The notes beneath the pieces are model-generated. The model was not told the origin of the DNA. It ran no database searches and was given only the letters and a program-made list of their open reading frames with translations. Shown here one piece after another: positions 9,336 through 18,217 of a DNA stretch of 19,126 bases. The stretch is from NCBI GenBank assembly GCA_031423995.1, contig JANPGO010000067.1, positions 1 to 19,126 of the forward strand, given 5' to 3'. The stretch's first letter is position 1. Every line of letters begins with the position of its first letter. The stretch is from STC-74 sp031423995 (lineage in GTDB: Bacteria > Patescibacteriota > Gracilibacteria > BD1-5 > UBA2023). Position numbers and translations under genes: made by a program.

Positions 9336-11123
9336 ATGATCGGCGCTGATGCTCTCCTCGAAGCCCTGAAATCCGAAGGAACAAAGCAAATTTTTGGCTA
9401 TCCTGGCGGTGCGATCCTCCCTCTCTATGATCGACTCCCTTTCCATGGTGTCCCTCATATATTGGTGCGGCATGAGCAGGGTGCAGGATTCGCAGCTCAG
9501 GGATATGCTCGTGTCACGGGAGATGTGTGAGTCTGTCTCGCGACGTCATGACCCGGTGCGACGAACCTCGTGACGGCTATAGCTGATGCGAAGCTCGATA
9601 GTATCCCGATGGTTGCGATCACGGGGAATGTATTTCGTCATCTGATTGGTTCTGATGCCTTCCAGGAGGTTGATACCGTCGGGATCGTCGAACCCATCGT
9701 GAAACATGCATTTTTCGTCGACAATGCAGATGATATCACGGCTGTTGTCCATGAAGCCTTTGCGCTGGCTCGATCTGGTCGCCCTGGCCCAGTCCTCATC
9801 GATATCACCAAAAACGCACAAGCTGACGAAGTGAAAAATAAAGAAGCTTGTTCCAGTCATTGCGAGGTACGTCGACGATTCCCTGTGACGAAAAACAATC
9901 CATATTCCACCATACAGAAACCTGGATCGCCACACTCCGCTGTCGCTTCGTTCGCGATGACAGAGTCATTCCAACTTGCCCAAGAAGCTCTCACATCCGC
10001 AAAAAGACCGATAATCATCTATGGACATGGTGTCACTCTCGGGAACGCTCATGCAGAACTTGAGGAATTTCTCGAGAAATCAGGGATCCCAGCGGTATGG
10101 ACATTTCTCGGAATCGGTGGAGTCGATGAGACGAAGCCAAGACGCTACGGTATGCTCGGCATGCATGGGACGATGGCAGCGAATTTTGCCGTACATAATG
10201 CCGATCTGATCATCGGGATAGGGATCCGTTTCGATGATCGAATCTATGGGAAGCTCACAGAATTCCAGAAAGATAAGCATATTATTCACTTCGATATCGA
10301 CCCTTCGGAATTCGGAAAAAATGTGACAAACTATGCGAGTATCGTCGGGAATGTACAGGAAACCCTTCCTCTTTTCACAGAGGTTTTTTCTCCACAAGAA
10401 GAAGAGAGGAAGCACTGGGATGACTGGAACACTCAGATCCAAGGAGTTGATGACAAAAATCCTCTTGAGAAGAATGATGAAGGACGATTCACTCAAGTCT
10501 CCGTCATCGATATGCTCTATGAGCTGAAGGGTGAGCGAGATGTCGTCATCGTCGATGTCGGTCAGCACCAGATGTGGGCAGCGCAACGGTTTCGCTCACG
10601 ATTCCCTCGGACATTCCATGGATCGGGAGGACTCGGAACCATGGGATTCTCTCTCCCGACGGCTATCGGTGCGTGCTATGGGATATCCTCTCTCAAGATT
10701 CCAACACTCCAATCCGCCACGGCGGACAACATTCCAACCGTATGGAGCATCTCCTGAGATGGTGGTATCCAGATGAACATCCAAGAACTCGGAACCATCA
10801 TGGCAGAGAATATTCCCGTGAAGATCATCATTCTCAATAATTCATTTCTCGGAATGGTACGCCAGTGGCAGGAACTCTTCTATAAAAATAACTACGTCGA
10901 TACTCCGATGAAGAATCCTGATTTCGCGAAGGTCGCCGAAGCTTATGGGATCAAGGGGCTCACGGTAAGAAACCATGAAGAAGCACGAAAAGCACTCGAA
11001 TACATGAAGGGTTACGATGGACCTATCCTCTGCAACTTCATCGTCGAAAATGAGACCAACGTCTATCCGATGGTACCAGCAGGACAATCCCTCGGAAAAA
11101 CTCTCTCTGGAAAAGAAGTATAA
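9336..11123 (+). CDS. ilvB: Acetolactate synthase large subunit, with two repeat-derived insertions
   Basis: ThDP enzyme making acetolactate or acetohydroxybutyrate, the first common step to valine, leucine and isoleucine; 595 residues. The N-terminal PYR domain has GYPGGAILPLYD and the catalytic Glu47 in RHEQGAG, then ATSGPGATNL (first Gly is TGA) and GSDAFQEVD. The middle domain begins after a linker. The C-terminal ThDP domain has SGDGGIQMNIQEL to NNSFLGMVRQWQELFY, with the first Gly of GDG from TGA (10755-10757). Residues about 174-209 come from a palindromic repeat in the linker after PGPVLIDI. Residues about 455-467 come from a second repeat just before the ThDP motif, where the family has about 14 fewer residues. 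Both keep the frame and all catalytic motifs survive, so it is probably active. ilvN follows 17 bases downstream. Confidence 0.95.
9856..9961. repeat. Palindromic repeat element inside ilvB
   Basis: GTCATTGCGA at one end and TCGCGATGAC at the other form an inverted repeat with one mismatch, enclosing 86 bases. The same GTCAT...ATGAC ends bound intergenic elements at 17618-17760 and 18315-18400. The element is translated in ilvB as part of the linker between the first and second domains. Confidence 0.7.
10698..10737. repeat. Repeat segment with CCGCC hairpin inside ilvB
   Basis: Contains AATCCGCCACGGCGGA (10711-10726), identical over 16 bases to 17631-17646 in the ilvA-ridA spacer. It is flanked by TTCCAACACTCC and ACATTCCAAC, a short motif also found between ridA and ilvE. 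It adds about 14 residues before the GDGG motif. Confidence 0.65.
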
Positions 11124-11140
11124 TCCTTATTCCACCTCTC

Positions 11141-11383
11141 ATGCATATCACATATTCGATCACTTCATCATCCATCGACGCTATCCCGAAGGCACTTTCC
11201 CTCCTGCGTCGCAGACTCATCCGCGTGACAGACTTTTCGAGTACTACAGACGAATGAGTATTTGACTGTACGATCACAGTCGAGATAGCTGAGTGACATG
11301 AGGAACGATTCCAGAAACTCTTCGAAAAAATATATGAAATCGACTCCGTCGAATGGTGGCCAGACACAGAATCATCTGAGTAG
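11141..11383 (+). CDS. ilvN: Acetolactate synthase small (regulatory) subunit, ACT-domain protein
   Basis: An 80-residue protein of ACT-domain size: beta strand HITYSIT, helix SIDAIPKALSLLRRR, strands LIRVTDFSST and FDCTITVEI, helix HEERFQKLFEKIYEI and a last strand SVEWW. Position 17 bases after ilvB and this pattern identify it as the ACT regulatory subunit, close in size to IlvM (about 87) and lacking the C-terminal domain of long IlvH/IlvN forms. The family stimulates the large subunit and confers end-product feedback; valine sensitivity cannot be judged here. TGA codons at 11255-11257 and 11291-11293 are glycines. Sequence similarity alone is low; the assignment rests on context and predicted fold. 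Confidence 0.78.
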
Positions 11384-11441
11384 AACTGGAGTCTTTTCTT
11401 TTCAATATACCAACATTCCCAACTCTCTAACCTTCTCCCCT

Positions 11442-13046
11442 ATGCACTCCTCTATTTTCCCCATTCAAACTGTCACTTTTTCGAATGGTAGCGAGACAGT
11501 CCTCCCTGGAGGACGCAAACTCTTCCCCCTTCTCCCACAGGCACTCGAAGGAGTCAAAACCATCGGATTCATCGGTTGGGGATCTCAGGGACCAGCACAA
11601 TCTCAGAACTTTCGTGATACACTCGCATCCATCGGCAGTGATATCGTCGTGCGTGTCGGACTCAGGGCAGATTCTCCATCGAGAGAGAAGGCACGAGCCG
11701 CAGGATTCACCGAAGAGTCAGGAACCCTCGGAGATGTCATCGATGTCGTGAGGAGTGCCGATTTCGTCATCGCACTCATCGCTGATGGTGGGATGGTGAA
11801 TGAATACAAGACGATTTTCGCGAATATGAAGCCAGGGGCAACACTCGGTCTCTCGCATGGATTTCTGAAGGGGTACCTCGACTCGATCGGGGAGTCATTT
11901 CCTGACAATATCGATGTCGTCCTCATGGCACCGAAAGGTATGGGACCGTCTGTACGTCGACTCTATGTCCAGTGAGCAACCACCGATGGTGCAGGGATCA
12001 ACTCCTCTATCGGAGTCGAGCGAGATGTGAGTGGGAAGGCATGGGATCGAGCTCTCGCCTGGGCCGTCGCGACCGGATCTCCTGTGACCTTCGAGACGAC
12101 GATGACGCACGAAGTTCGATCTGATCTCTATGGTGAGCGATGAATACTGCTCGGTGGTATCTGGGCAATCGCAGAGGTCACATATGAAGCATTTGTGAAG
12201 AATGGATCAAGCGAAAAACAAGCATTTCAGAACTCTGCGAATGCCCTCGTCGGGGCGATTTCTCAGATTATCTCAGAAAAATGACTTCGGTGAGCGTATG
12301 AATCACTCGATGCAGATCTTCGCAAGTACTGTGAAGATGGCTACAATATCGGATATACGTCGGGCATGCCTGTCCTCGAGGATATCTATATGCATGTCTG
12401 TGATGGTCGAGAGATCCAGGACGTGATCGCGAAAACGGCTGACCTCCAGAATCACCCGATGCCATCAGTCGAGGCATCCCCTATGTGGCAAGTCGGGCAA
12501 ACTTTCTATGAGCAAAACCGACAGATCAGCAAAGAAATCTCTCAAAAACAAGAAGTTCAAGGAAATGAGGATTTTTCGAAATGAGTTTACTGAATTGTAA
12601 ATGAATGAGGGAAATCTGAAACTGACACAGAAATTCGAAGTTTTTCAGAGATTTCTCGAGAAAGTGCATTCACACTCGGTATCTATATGGGTATCATGAT
12701 GGCACAGATCGACCTCCTCCGAGAGAAGTGACATCACACGAGTGAGATCGTAAATGAATCTCTCATCGAAGCAATCGACTCACTCAATCCCTATATGTGG
12801 GCACGTGGGGTTGCCTATATGGTCGACAACTGCTCGATCACCGCTCGTCTCGGGACACGCAAGTGGGGACCAGTATTTATGGAAGCTCTGAGGAAAAACC
12901 TGTCTTCTGTCATTTCGGACGGAACGAGCGAAGCGAGTGCAGTCGAGCAATCTTTGCCATTTGCCCAATTTCTCACGCATCCCATCCATGCAGATATCGC
13001 TACGTGTTTCGGATTCCGTCCGAGCGTGAAAATCGCAGTCGAATAG
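11442..13046 (+). CDS. ilvC: Ketol-acid reductoisomerase, class II (plant-like), with repeat-derived insertions
   Basis: Isomerises and reduces acetolactate or acetohydroxybutyrate with NADPH, the second ilv step; 534 residues, the long class II type. The Rossmann motif IGFIGWGSQGPAQSQN lies at 44-59; APKGMGPSVRRLYVQG and AGINSS follow. The metal/substrate residues are in SDLYGERGILLGG and EIVNESLIEAIDSLNP. MVDNCSITARLGTRKWGP and HPIHADI close the second knotted-domain repeat. The wording is strikingly close to plant KARI (GWGSQGPAQAQN, KGMGPSVRRLYVQG). Residues about 367-402 derive from a 106-base repeat shared with ilvD, inserted before the LGIYMGIMMAQ helix. A shorter loop at about 490-504 is a half palindromic element. 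Several TGA-Gly codons occur (for example 11972-11974). Motifs are intact, so activity is likely. Confidence 0.94.
12542..12647 (+). repeat. 106-base in-frame repeat, copy in ilvC
   Basis: Aligns without gaps to 14016-14121 in ilvD at about 80% identity by eye; the first 22 and last 20 bases are identical. Both copies are read in the same frame, giving QKQEVQG, FSKG, YG and EIRSFS in common. The copy contains three TGA-Gly codons. KARI relatives lack these residues. Confidence 0.85.
12909..12952. repeat. Half palindromic element inside ilvC
   Basis: GTCATTTCGGACGGAAC, then GAGCGAAGCGAGTGCAGTCGAG and CAATCT, match one arm of the GTCATTTCGA...GAAATCT family (compare 17618-17660). No closing arm is visible. 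It encodes about 15 residues in a loop that plant KARI fills with unrelated sequence. Confidence 0.5.
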
Positions 13047-13064
13047 TATTAAAAAGTGGGTAAA

Positions 13065-13643
13065 TTATGCTATGTCCCTGTCTGTTCGAATACTTTCCAT
13101 AAAATCAATAAGATCTTTGGCTGTCTTTTCTTTTAATTTATCATATGCATTTATGCAATCTGCAATGTCTGTTGATATATTACTATCTCGGATGTACTGC
13201 GTATATTTTATTATGAACTTCTGTCTAGACTCATCAGTATCTCCAGCTTCCTTCATGAGGTTATCTTCATCATGTCAATGAAAATTCACTCAATGAAGAA
13301 TCGATAGAGCCTTAAAGTATGCAATTATCCCAGCTACAGAGATTCGCGAATCCAATGAGGGAGCATTGACTCATCGTGAAAGAAAAAACATTCAGAGTGC
13401 AAATGCCTCAGAAGGTTTACATTGTTTTGTTGGAAAAAAGTATTTTCCCAAGAGATATGCTTCCTCCTGTCTTGTTCTTTGGTTTTGTTCTTTATTTCAG
13501 ATATATTCTAGATATTCACTAAAATTTCATTTTCATTGTTTTGGTATATCAAAATCTCCGTATTTGTCCCAATCAGGAAGAATAACATTTTTCCATGGTA
13601 CATTATTGCAAGCATTGGATATTTCGGATAAATTCATTCACAT
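13065..13643 (-). CDS. Hypothetical protein, antisense between ilvC and ilvD
   Basis: A 192-residue ORF appears when eight in-frame TGA codons are read as Gly; it ends with TAA at 13065-13067. I do not recognise a family. No signal peptide or membrane segment is seen. The second half is helical and charged (NAYDKLKEKTAKDLIDFMESIRTD), and the first half holds a KYFFPTKQCKPSEAFALGMFFLSRG segment with possible buried helices. The start could be ATG 13643 or 13637; a stop at 13701-13703 bounds it. Base composition is clearly more AT-rich than the ilv genes and it runs against them, suggesting insertion into an older ilvC-ilvD junction. The long UGA-tolerant ORF and dense use of TGA in Gly positions argue that it is real. 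Confidence 0.65.
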
Positions 13644-13749
13644 AGTAATAAAAGAAGTATGTATATAAAGTAGCAGAGTTGTTTTCTTTTTGCAAAGATT
13701 TTATCTTTCTATTTCTCCAAGATTCAAAAATTCTAACTTTCCAACTTTT

Positions 13750-15624
13750 ATGACCTCCGAACTCCTCCTCCAGAAAATCCTCCACTTCACTCGATCCAAG
13801 ACCCTCGGTGAATGACGGGAGAAATACCTCCGAGATGTCCACTCTCGCGTCATGCCTGGATCATGTCAGATGGTGCCAACTGGTGCATTCGGGAAGATTA
13901 ATATCTGTATCATGCATTTCGGTTGGGATCTGAATCACTGTAATATGCACCTCGCGGGGCTCGCGGGGCAACTCAAAGAGAATATCGAAAAACTCAACAC
14001 GTGAATGAAAATACTTCAAAAACAAGAAGTTCAAGGAAGAGAAAATTTTTCGAAGTGAGCTTATGGACTTATAAGTGATCAAGAAAAATTTGAATCTGAC
14101 GCAGAAATTCGAAGTTTTTCAAGTATTTTTCACGGGAATGTAGCTGCTGTTCCGTGAATCTCAGATGGGATAGCGAATGGATCACCTGCGATGCGCGCTT
14201 CCCTCGCCTCTCGTGACTTCATGACGACGGACATCGTGAATCACTATATCGGAACCCCATATCACGGCCTCATCCTGATCCCTGGGTGTGACAAGAATAT
14301 GCCCGCAGCAGCGATGAGCCTACTCTACACCGATGAGCCAGGCTGGATCCTCTGTGGCGGGAGTATCCGTCCAGGAGAGGATAACACAGATATCGTCTCC
14401 GTCTACCAAGCCTCAGGCAAGAAAGATCGTGGAGAAATCACCGAAGAACAGTATGCGCATATCCATGAGAAAGCGTGTCCATGAGCATGAGCCTGTGGCG
14501 GGATGTATACCGCGAATTCGATGTTCACGATTTTCGAAGCGATGGGACTCACTCCCCTCTATGGATCATCGACGATGGCAGAAGACAAGGTCAAAACAGG
14601 AGAAATAATCGATACCGCAACACTCACGGAAGATATCATCACGAATCACCGAACTCCATCGAAATATATCACGAAATGATCATTCGAAAACGCGGTACGA
14701 ATTCTCTGCGTCCTCGGTGGATCCACCAATCCTGTCCTCCATCTCCTCGCGATGGCTCAGGCGACGAAAAATTGGGAACATCGAGTTCACCTCACTGAAG
14801 AAGATATCGAGAGGATTTCGAGGGCAACACCATTTATCGCGAATCTCGCTCCCAATGGAAGTCATCGGATGCAGGCTCTCGCAGAAAATGGCGGTACGCC
14901 GACTGTCCTCCGCTATATGCTCGAACATGGTCATCTCGATGGCTCACAGAGAACACTTACCGGAAAAACCCTTCAGGAGGAACTCATGAAACTCGACCAA
15001 TGAGAGTATCAGAAAAATCTCGATGCCCTATTTGCTCAGGAAATACTGAAACCATTCGATACTCCCTACCTCGATCGTGGACACCTCGTCTACCTCCAGG
15101 GGAATATGGGTGGAGGCTGGACCAAGGTATCGAATGCTGGACTCGAGGAATTCAGAGGAAAGGCTGTCGTATTCGAGAATGAGCAGGACTTCCTTGTGAA
15201 CTACCAGAATCGAGGGATTGCTGCGGGATCGATGGTCGTCATCCGAAATATGGGACCGAAGTGAGCTCCTGGTATGCCCGAGATGCTGACTCCAACGTCG
15301 AAGATCATCGGAGCCTACGGTATGCAGACGAGGATCGGACTCATGACAGATGCTCGATTCTCTGGAGGATCAGTCGGTGGAGCTCCAATCATCGGGCATA
15401 TGGAAGAAGATGGGAATATTCGACTCATCGAGAATGGTGATATCATAATCATTGATCCTCGGAAAAATCTCATGGAACTCGATATCTCTCCTGAAGCGAT
15501 ACAATCTCGTGAGGCACGATATATTCCCTATGAACGCCAAGAAAGACACATACCTATGCCACTCAGACAATACGCCAGATGAAATCCGAATCCACGAACA
15601 GGCTCACTGAGTATCGAGTTTTAG
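13750..15624 (+). CDS. ilvD: Dihydroxy-acid dehydratase with repeat-derived insertion
   Basis: Dehydrates dihydroxyisovalerate and dihydroxymethylvalerate to the 2-keto acids, the third ilv step; 624 residues. Iron-sulfur ligands are in HCNMHL (near residue 75), PGCDKNMPAA and KACPGAGACGGMYTANS. GISDGIANGSPAMRASLASRDFM, LGGSTNPVLHLLAMA and GAPGMPEML with LMTDARFSGGS mark the ILVD/EDD family. Residues about 89-124 are a translated 106-base repeat shared with ilvC, replacing the short link before the VPGISDGIANG segment (family FNTIxVSDGIxMG). The repeat lies near the cluster-binding N-terminal domain but leaves the cysteines intact. The stop TAG overlaps the end of the antisense protease gene by three bases. 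Many TGA-Gly codons, including KGAPGMPEM at 15262-15264. Confidence 0.94.
14016..14121 (+). repeat. 106-base in-frame repeat, copy in ilvD
   Basis: Partner of 12542-12647; ungapped, about 19 differences in 106 bases by eye. The frame is the same as in ilvC, and TGA at 14056-14058 is the shared glycine of FSKG. DHAD relatives lack this segment. Confidence 0.85.
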
Positions 15625-16226
15625 TTAGTTATACCACAGGAAGCTGCAACTTTTTTAATATCTTCAATTTGCTGAGGACTAAATTTCCTTATGACTTCAG
15701 TATTCGTGGGAAACATAATATTTCCCTCATCATCTATGTGTGGTAATCCTAGACGATGTCATAGTTCATGAAGCCATACCTGCACTCTATCAAATTTTAC
15801 TGCTATTCTATGGGGTTCTGCTATTCCATCAGCAACAACTGGAGTCTTCATGATTTGAAATTCTAATAATAGATTGTTCATTTTTGAAAGCACTAATTCT
15901 CTCCTTTGTAATCAAATTTTCTCCATTTCTTCTATTTTTTCTGGCCCATCTGGCATTTCATTCGCTGCTCATGATCTTTTCTCCAAATCTGCCTCCAATC
16001 TCTCAATAGCTGTTCAAATTGTTTTTAACATATTTAGAAGTGTATCGTGATTTCTTGATCTCACTGCATCTACGTATTCAAACTGAAAAGTTTTGCCTGA
16101 TTTTCCTTGAAATAAAGGCTTTCCTACAATACTCCCTAATTCGCTTATTGCTGCTCTAGCATTCTGGGTAATTTTTTCTTCAGGGGGTAATTGATCATGA
16201 AACACTTCACAAGATTGTTCTGCCAT
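15621..16226 (-). CDS. Small matrixin-like zinc metalloprotease
   Basis: A 201-residue protein with the extended zinc motif HELGHRLGLPH (153-163) and the downstream Met-turn at NIM (171), the metzincin arrangement with three His ligands and catalytic Glu154. The glycine of HELGH is encoded by TGA (minus strand, 15759-15761), so standard-code annotation would cut the active site in two. Before it lies a charged, probably coiled-coil stretch (about 70-115, AIERLEADLEKR to EKIEEMEK). No signal peptide is visible, so it may be cytosolic or use another export route. It runs against ilvD and ilvA, is more AT-rich than they are, and its TAA overlaps the ilvD stop. The closest named families are matrixin-type (M10/M12-like) peptidases; the substrate is unknown. 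Confidence 0.8.
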
Positions 16227-16287
16227 AAAAGAAAAGTAAAGAATAACATCATTAATCTATCATATAGATACTCTTCCGTCAATTTTC

Positions 16288-16314
16288 TTGCATTTTTTCT
16301 GATTTGTCTATGAT
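16288..16314 (+). promoter_or_regulatory. Candidate ilvA promoter
   Basis: TTGCAT (16288-16293), a 15-base spacer and TATGAT (16309-16314), 45 bases before ilvA. It shares TTCT-TTGCATTTT-like context and spacing with the Rieske-gene promoter. The antisense protease gene upstream makes a separate ilvA promoter necessary. Confidence 0.4.
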
Positions 16315-16359
16315 TTTCTATATAGAGTAACCTTCTACTGTATTCTTAACTTCTCTCTC

Positions 16360-17601
16360 ATGATTCCTCTCGACTCTATCCATGCTGCTGAGAAAAAAAT
16401 CCGAACCCTTTTCGATCCGACTCCACTCGAATACTCGAAACGGCTGTCGAAACTCTATAATGCTGAGATATATCTCAAACGTGAGGATCTCACTCCTGTC
16501 CGTTCATACAAGATCCGTGGAGCATACAATTGCATGTCAGGACTCAGTGAAGATGAGAAAAAACGTGGTATCGTCGCAGCGAGTGCGGGCAATCATGCCC
16601 AGTGAGTCGCCTACAGTGCAGCAAAACTCGGAATATATGGAAAGATTTTTATGCCACGACTCACTCCCGAGCAAAAAGTCTACAAAACCAAGCAATTCGG
16701 TGGAGAATACATAGAAGTTATTCTCATCGGAGATACCTTCGATGATGCATTTCGAGAGTCGAAAAAGTACGAGGAATCTTCTGGCTCTGTATTCGTCCAT
16801 CCATTCGATGATGAGTGTGTCATCGCCGGACAAGGAAGTATCTGACTCGAGATCTATGAATGACTCGGGGATATGAGTCCTGATATTATCCTCTGTCCGA
16901 TCTGAGGAGGAGGACTCGTGAGTGGTCTGATCTCTGCATTCCATGGACTTGGTGCAGATACTCGCATTATCTGAGTGGAGCCTGAGTGAGCGCCTTCTAT
17001 GCTCCGATCCCTCGAAGCGCATGAGAATATCGCCCTCGATAAGATCGAGACCTTCGTGGATGGTGCCAGTGTGAAGCGCGTCGGTGAGAGAAATTTCGCG
17101 ATCGCGAAGGCATATGATCTCGAGGTACTCACCGTCCATGAGAATGCTGTATGTACCACGATGCTCGAATTTCTCCATGAGGAAGGGATTGTCACGGAAC
17201 CAGCCGGTGCCCTCGCTGCAACTGCACTGCACAAGGTGAAACATGAGATCGTATGAAAGAAGGTCGTTGTAGTACTTTCGGGGAGTAATTTCGACTTCGA
17301 GAGACTCCATGAAGTGAAGGAACGATCTCTCAAACACGAAGGTCGAAAACGATACCTCCTGATCACCTTCCCTCAGCGACCCGGTGCACTCAAGGAATTT
17401 ATCAATCTCCTCTGACCTGACGATGATATCGCACGATTCGAATACCTGAAAAAATGAAGTAAGGGAAAAGCCCCAGCACTTATCGGCATCGAGACATCAG
17501 ATCCAGCCAACTTCACACACCTCTTTGCTGAACTCGAGAGACATGATATGTCCTATGAAGATATCACGAACAATCAGATATTTTATGACCTACTCATCTA
17601 G
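16360..17601 (+). CDS. ilvA: Threonine dehydratase, biosynthetic short form
   Basis: PLP enzyme converting threonine to 2-oxobutanoate, committing carbon to isoleucine; 413 residues, like the short one-regulatory-domain IlvA of Gram-positives (about 420) and shorter than E. coli IlvA (514). The PLP lysine is Lys51 in SYKIRGAYN; ASAGNHAQGVA and the phosphate-binding loop CPIGGGGLVSG follow, the first Gly of the loop being TGA. EPAGALAATALH and VLSGSNFDFERL end the catalytic part. The last 85 residues (RYLLITFPQRPGALKEF and on) form a single ACT-like regulatory domain, so isoleucine feedback is likely. Nine in-frame TGA codons are glycines. The biosynthetic role follows from the surrounding ilvBNCD and ilvE. 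Confidence 0.95.
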
Positions 17602-17617
17602 GAACTGATTACAAATT

Positions 17618-17760
17618 GTCATTTCGAGTGAATCCGCCACGGCGGATGAGAGAGAAATCTTCCAATGAATGTTCCGAACGGTGTTTTAAACTGAAGATTC
17701 ACCCATTCGGGTATACTGACTATCTCACCCTTTCGTTTCACTTCAGAGATTCGAAATGAC
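17618..17760. repeat. Palindromic intergenic repeat element between ilvA and ridA
   Basis: Perfect 10-base terminal inverted repeats, GTCATTTCGA and TCGAAATGAC, bound 143 bases. Inside are the TCCGCCACGGCGGA hairpin (17633-17646) and an AATCTTC/GAAGATT pair. The hairpin segment recurs in ilvB. The transcript could fold into one long stem. Confidence 0.75.
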
Positions 17761-17839
17761 TATTCTTTAAAATTGTTAACAACCTCTGGAATAATGTTTT
17801 ACTTGTAAAATTCTCCATCCTATCACCTATCTCTATTCT

Positions 17840-18217
17840 ATGCACACCATCTCTACCCCTCTGGCTCCAGCTGCTATTGGCCCCTACTCTCAGGCAATCG
17901 CGGTCGGAGATTTTCTCTATCTCTCCGGACAAGTTGCTCTCGACCCTAATACCATGATGATGGTACAGGATACTCTCGAGGATGAGGTCGAGCGCATTAT
18001 CGCGAATATTCGATCTGTCCTCTCAGAGGCAAACATCGACATACAAAACGTGGTGAAAACGACAATTTTTCTCACGGATATTGCTGACTTCCAGAAAGTG
18101 AACGAAGTCTATGGAAAACACTTCTCTCACAAACCAGCTCGCTCAACGGTCGGTGTCGCCGCTCTGCCGAAATGAGCACGAGTCGAGATCGAATGTATCG
18201 CGTATCGTGGAAAATAG
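17840..18217 (+). CDS. ridA: RidA-family enamine/imine deaminase
   Basis: A 125-residue YjgF/YER057c/UK114 protein, the usual length. Signatures: PAAIGPYSQAI near the N-terminus, FLYLSGQVALDP, and the C-terminal ARSTVGVAALPKGARVEIECIAY with the substrate-binding Arg in the PARSTV motif; Gly in PKGA is TGA (18173-18175). RidA hydrolyses reactive 2-aminoacrylate and related enamines released by IlvA and protects PLP enzymes such as IlvE. Its place between ilvA and ilvE fits exactly. It probably forms the family trimer in the cytosol. A 238-base spacer with a palindromic repeat separates it from ilvA, so it may have its own promoter; TTGTTA near 17775 is a possible -35. Confidence 0.95.

Noticed and set aside
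9856..9961. The ilvB palindrome as an intron, intein or CRISPR repeat
   Set aside because: It is too short, has no splicing motifs, is not in an array, and is open in frame.
9336..13046. ilvB and ilvC as frameshifted or degraded pseudogenes, because stops interrupt them
   Set aside because: All interruptions are TGA; with UGA as Gly both are single ORFs with every catalytic motif present.
13603..13842. Minus-strand ORF overlapping the start of ilvD
   Set aside because: It is a shadow of the ilvD coding sequence in another frame; the intact minus-strand gene is 13065-13643 in a different frame.
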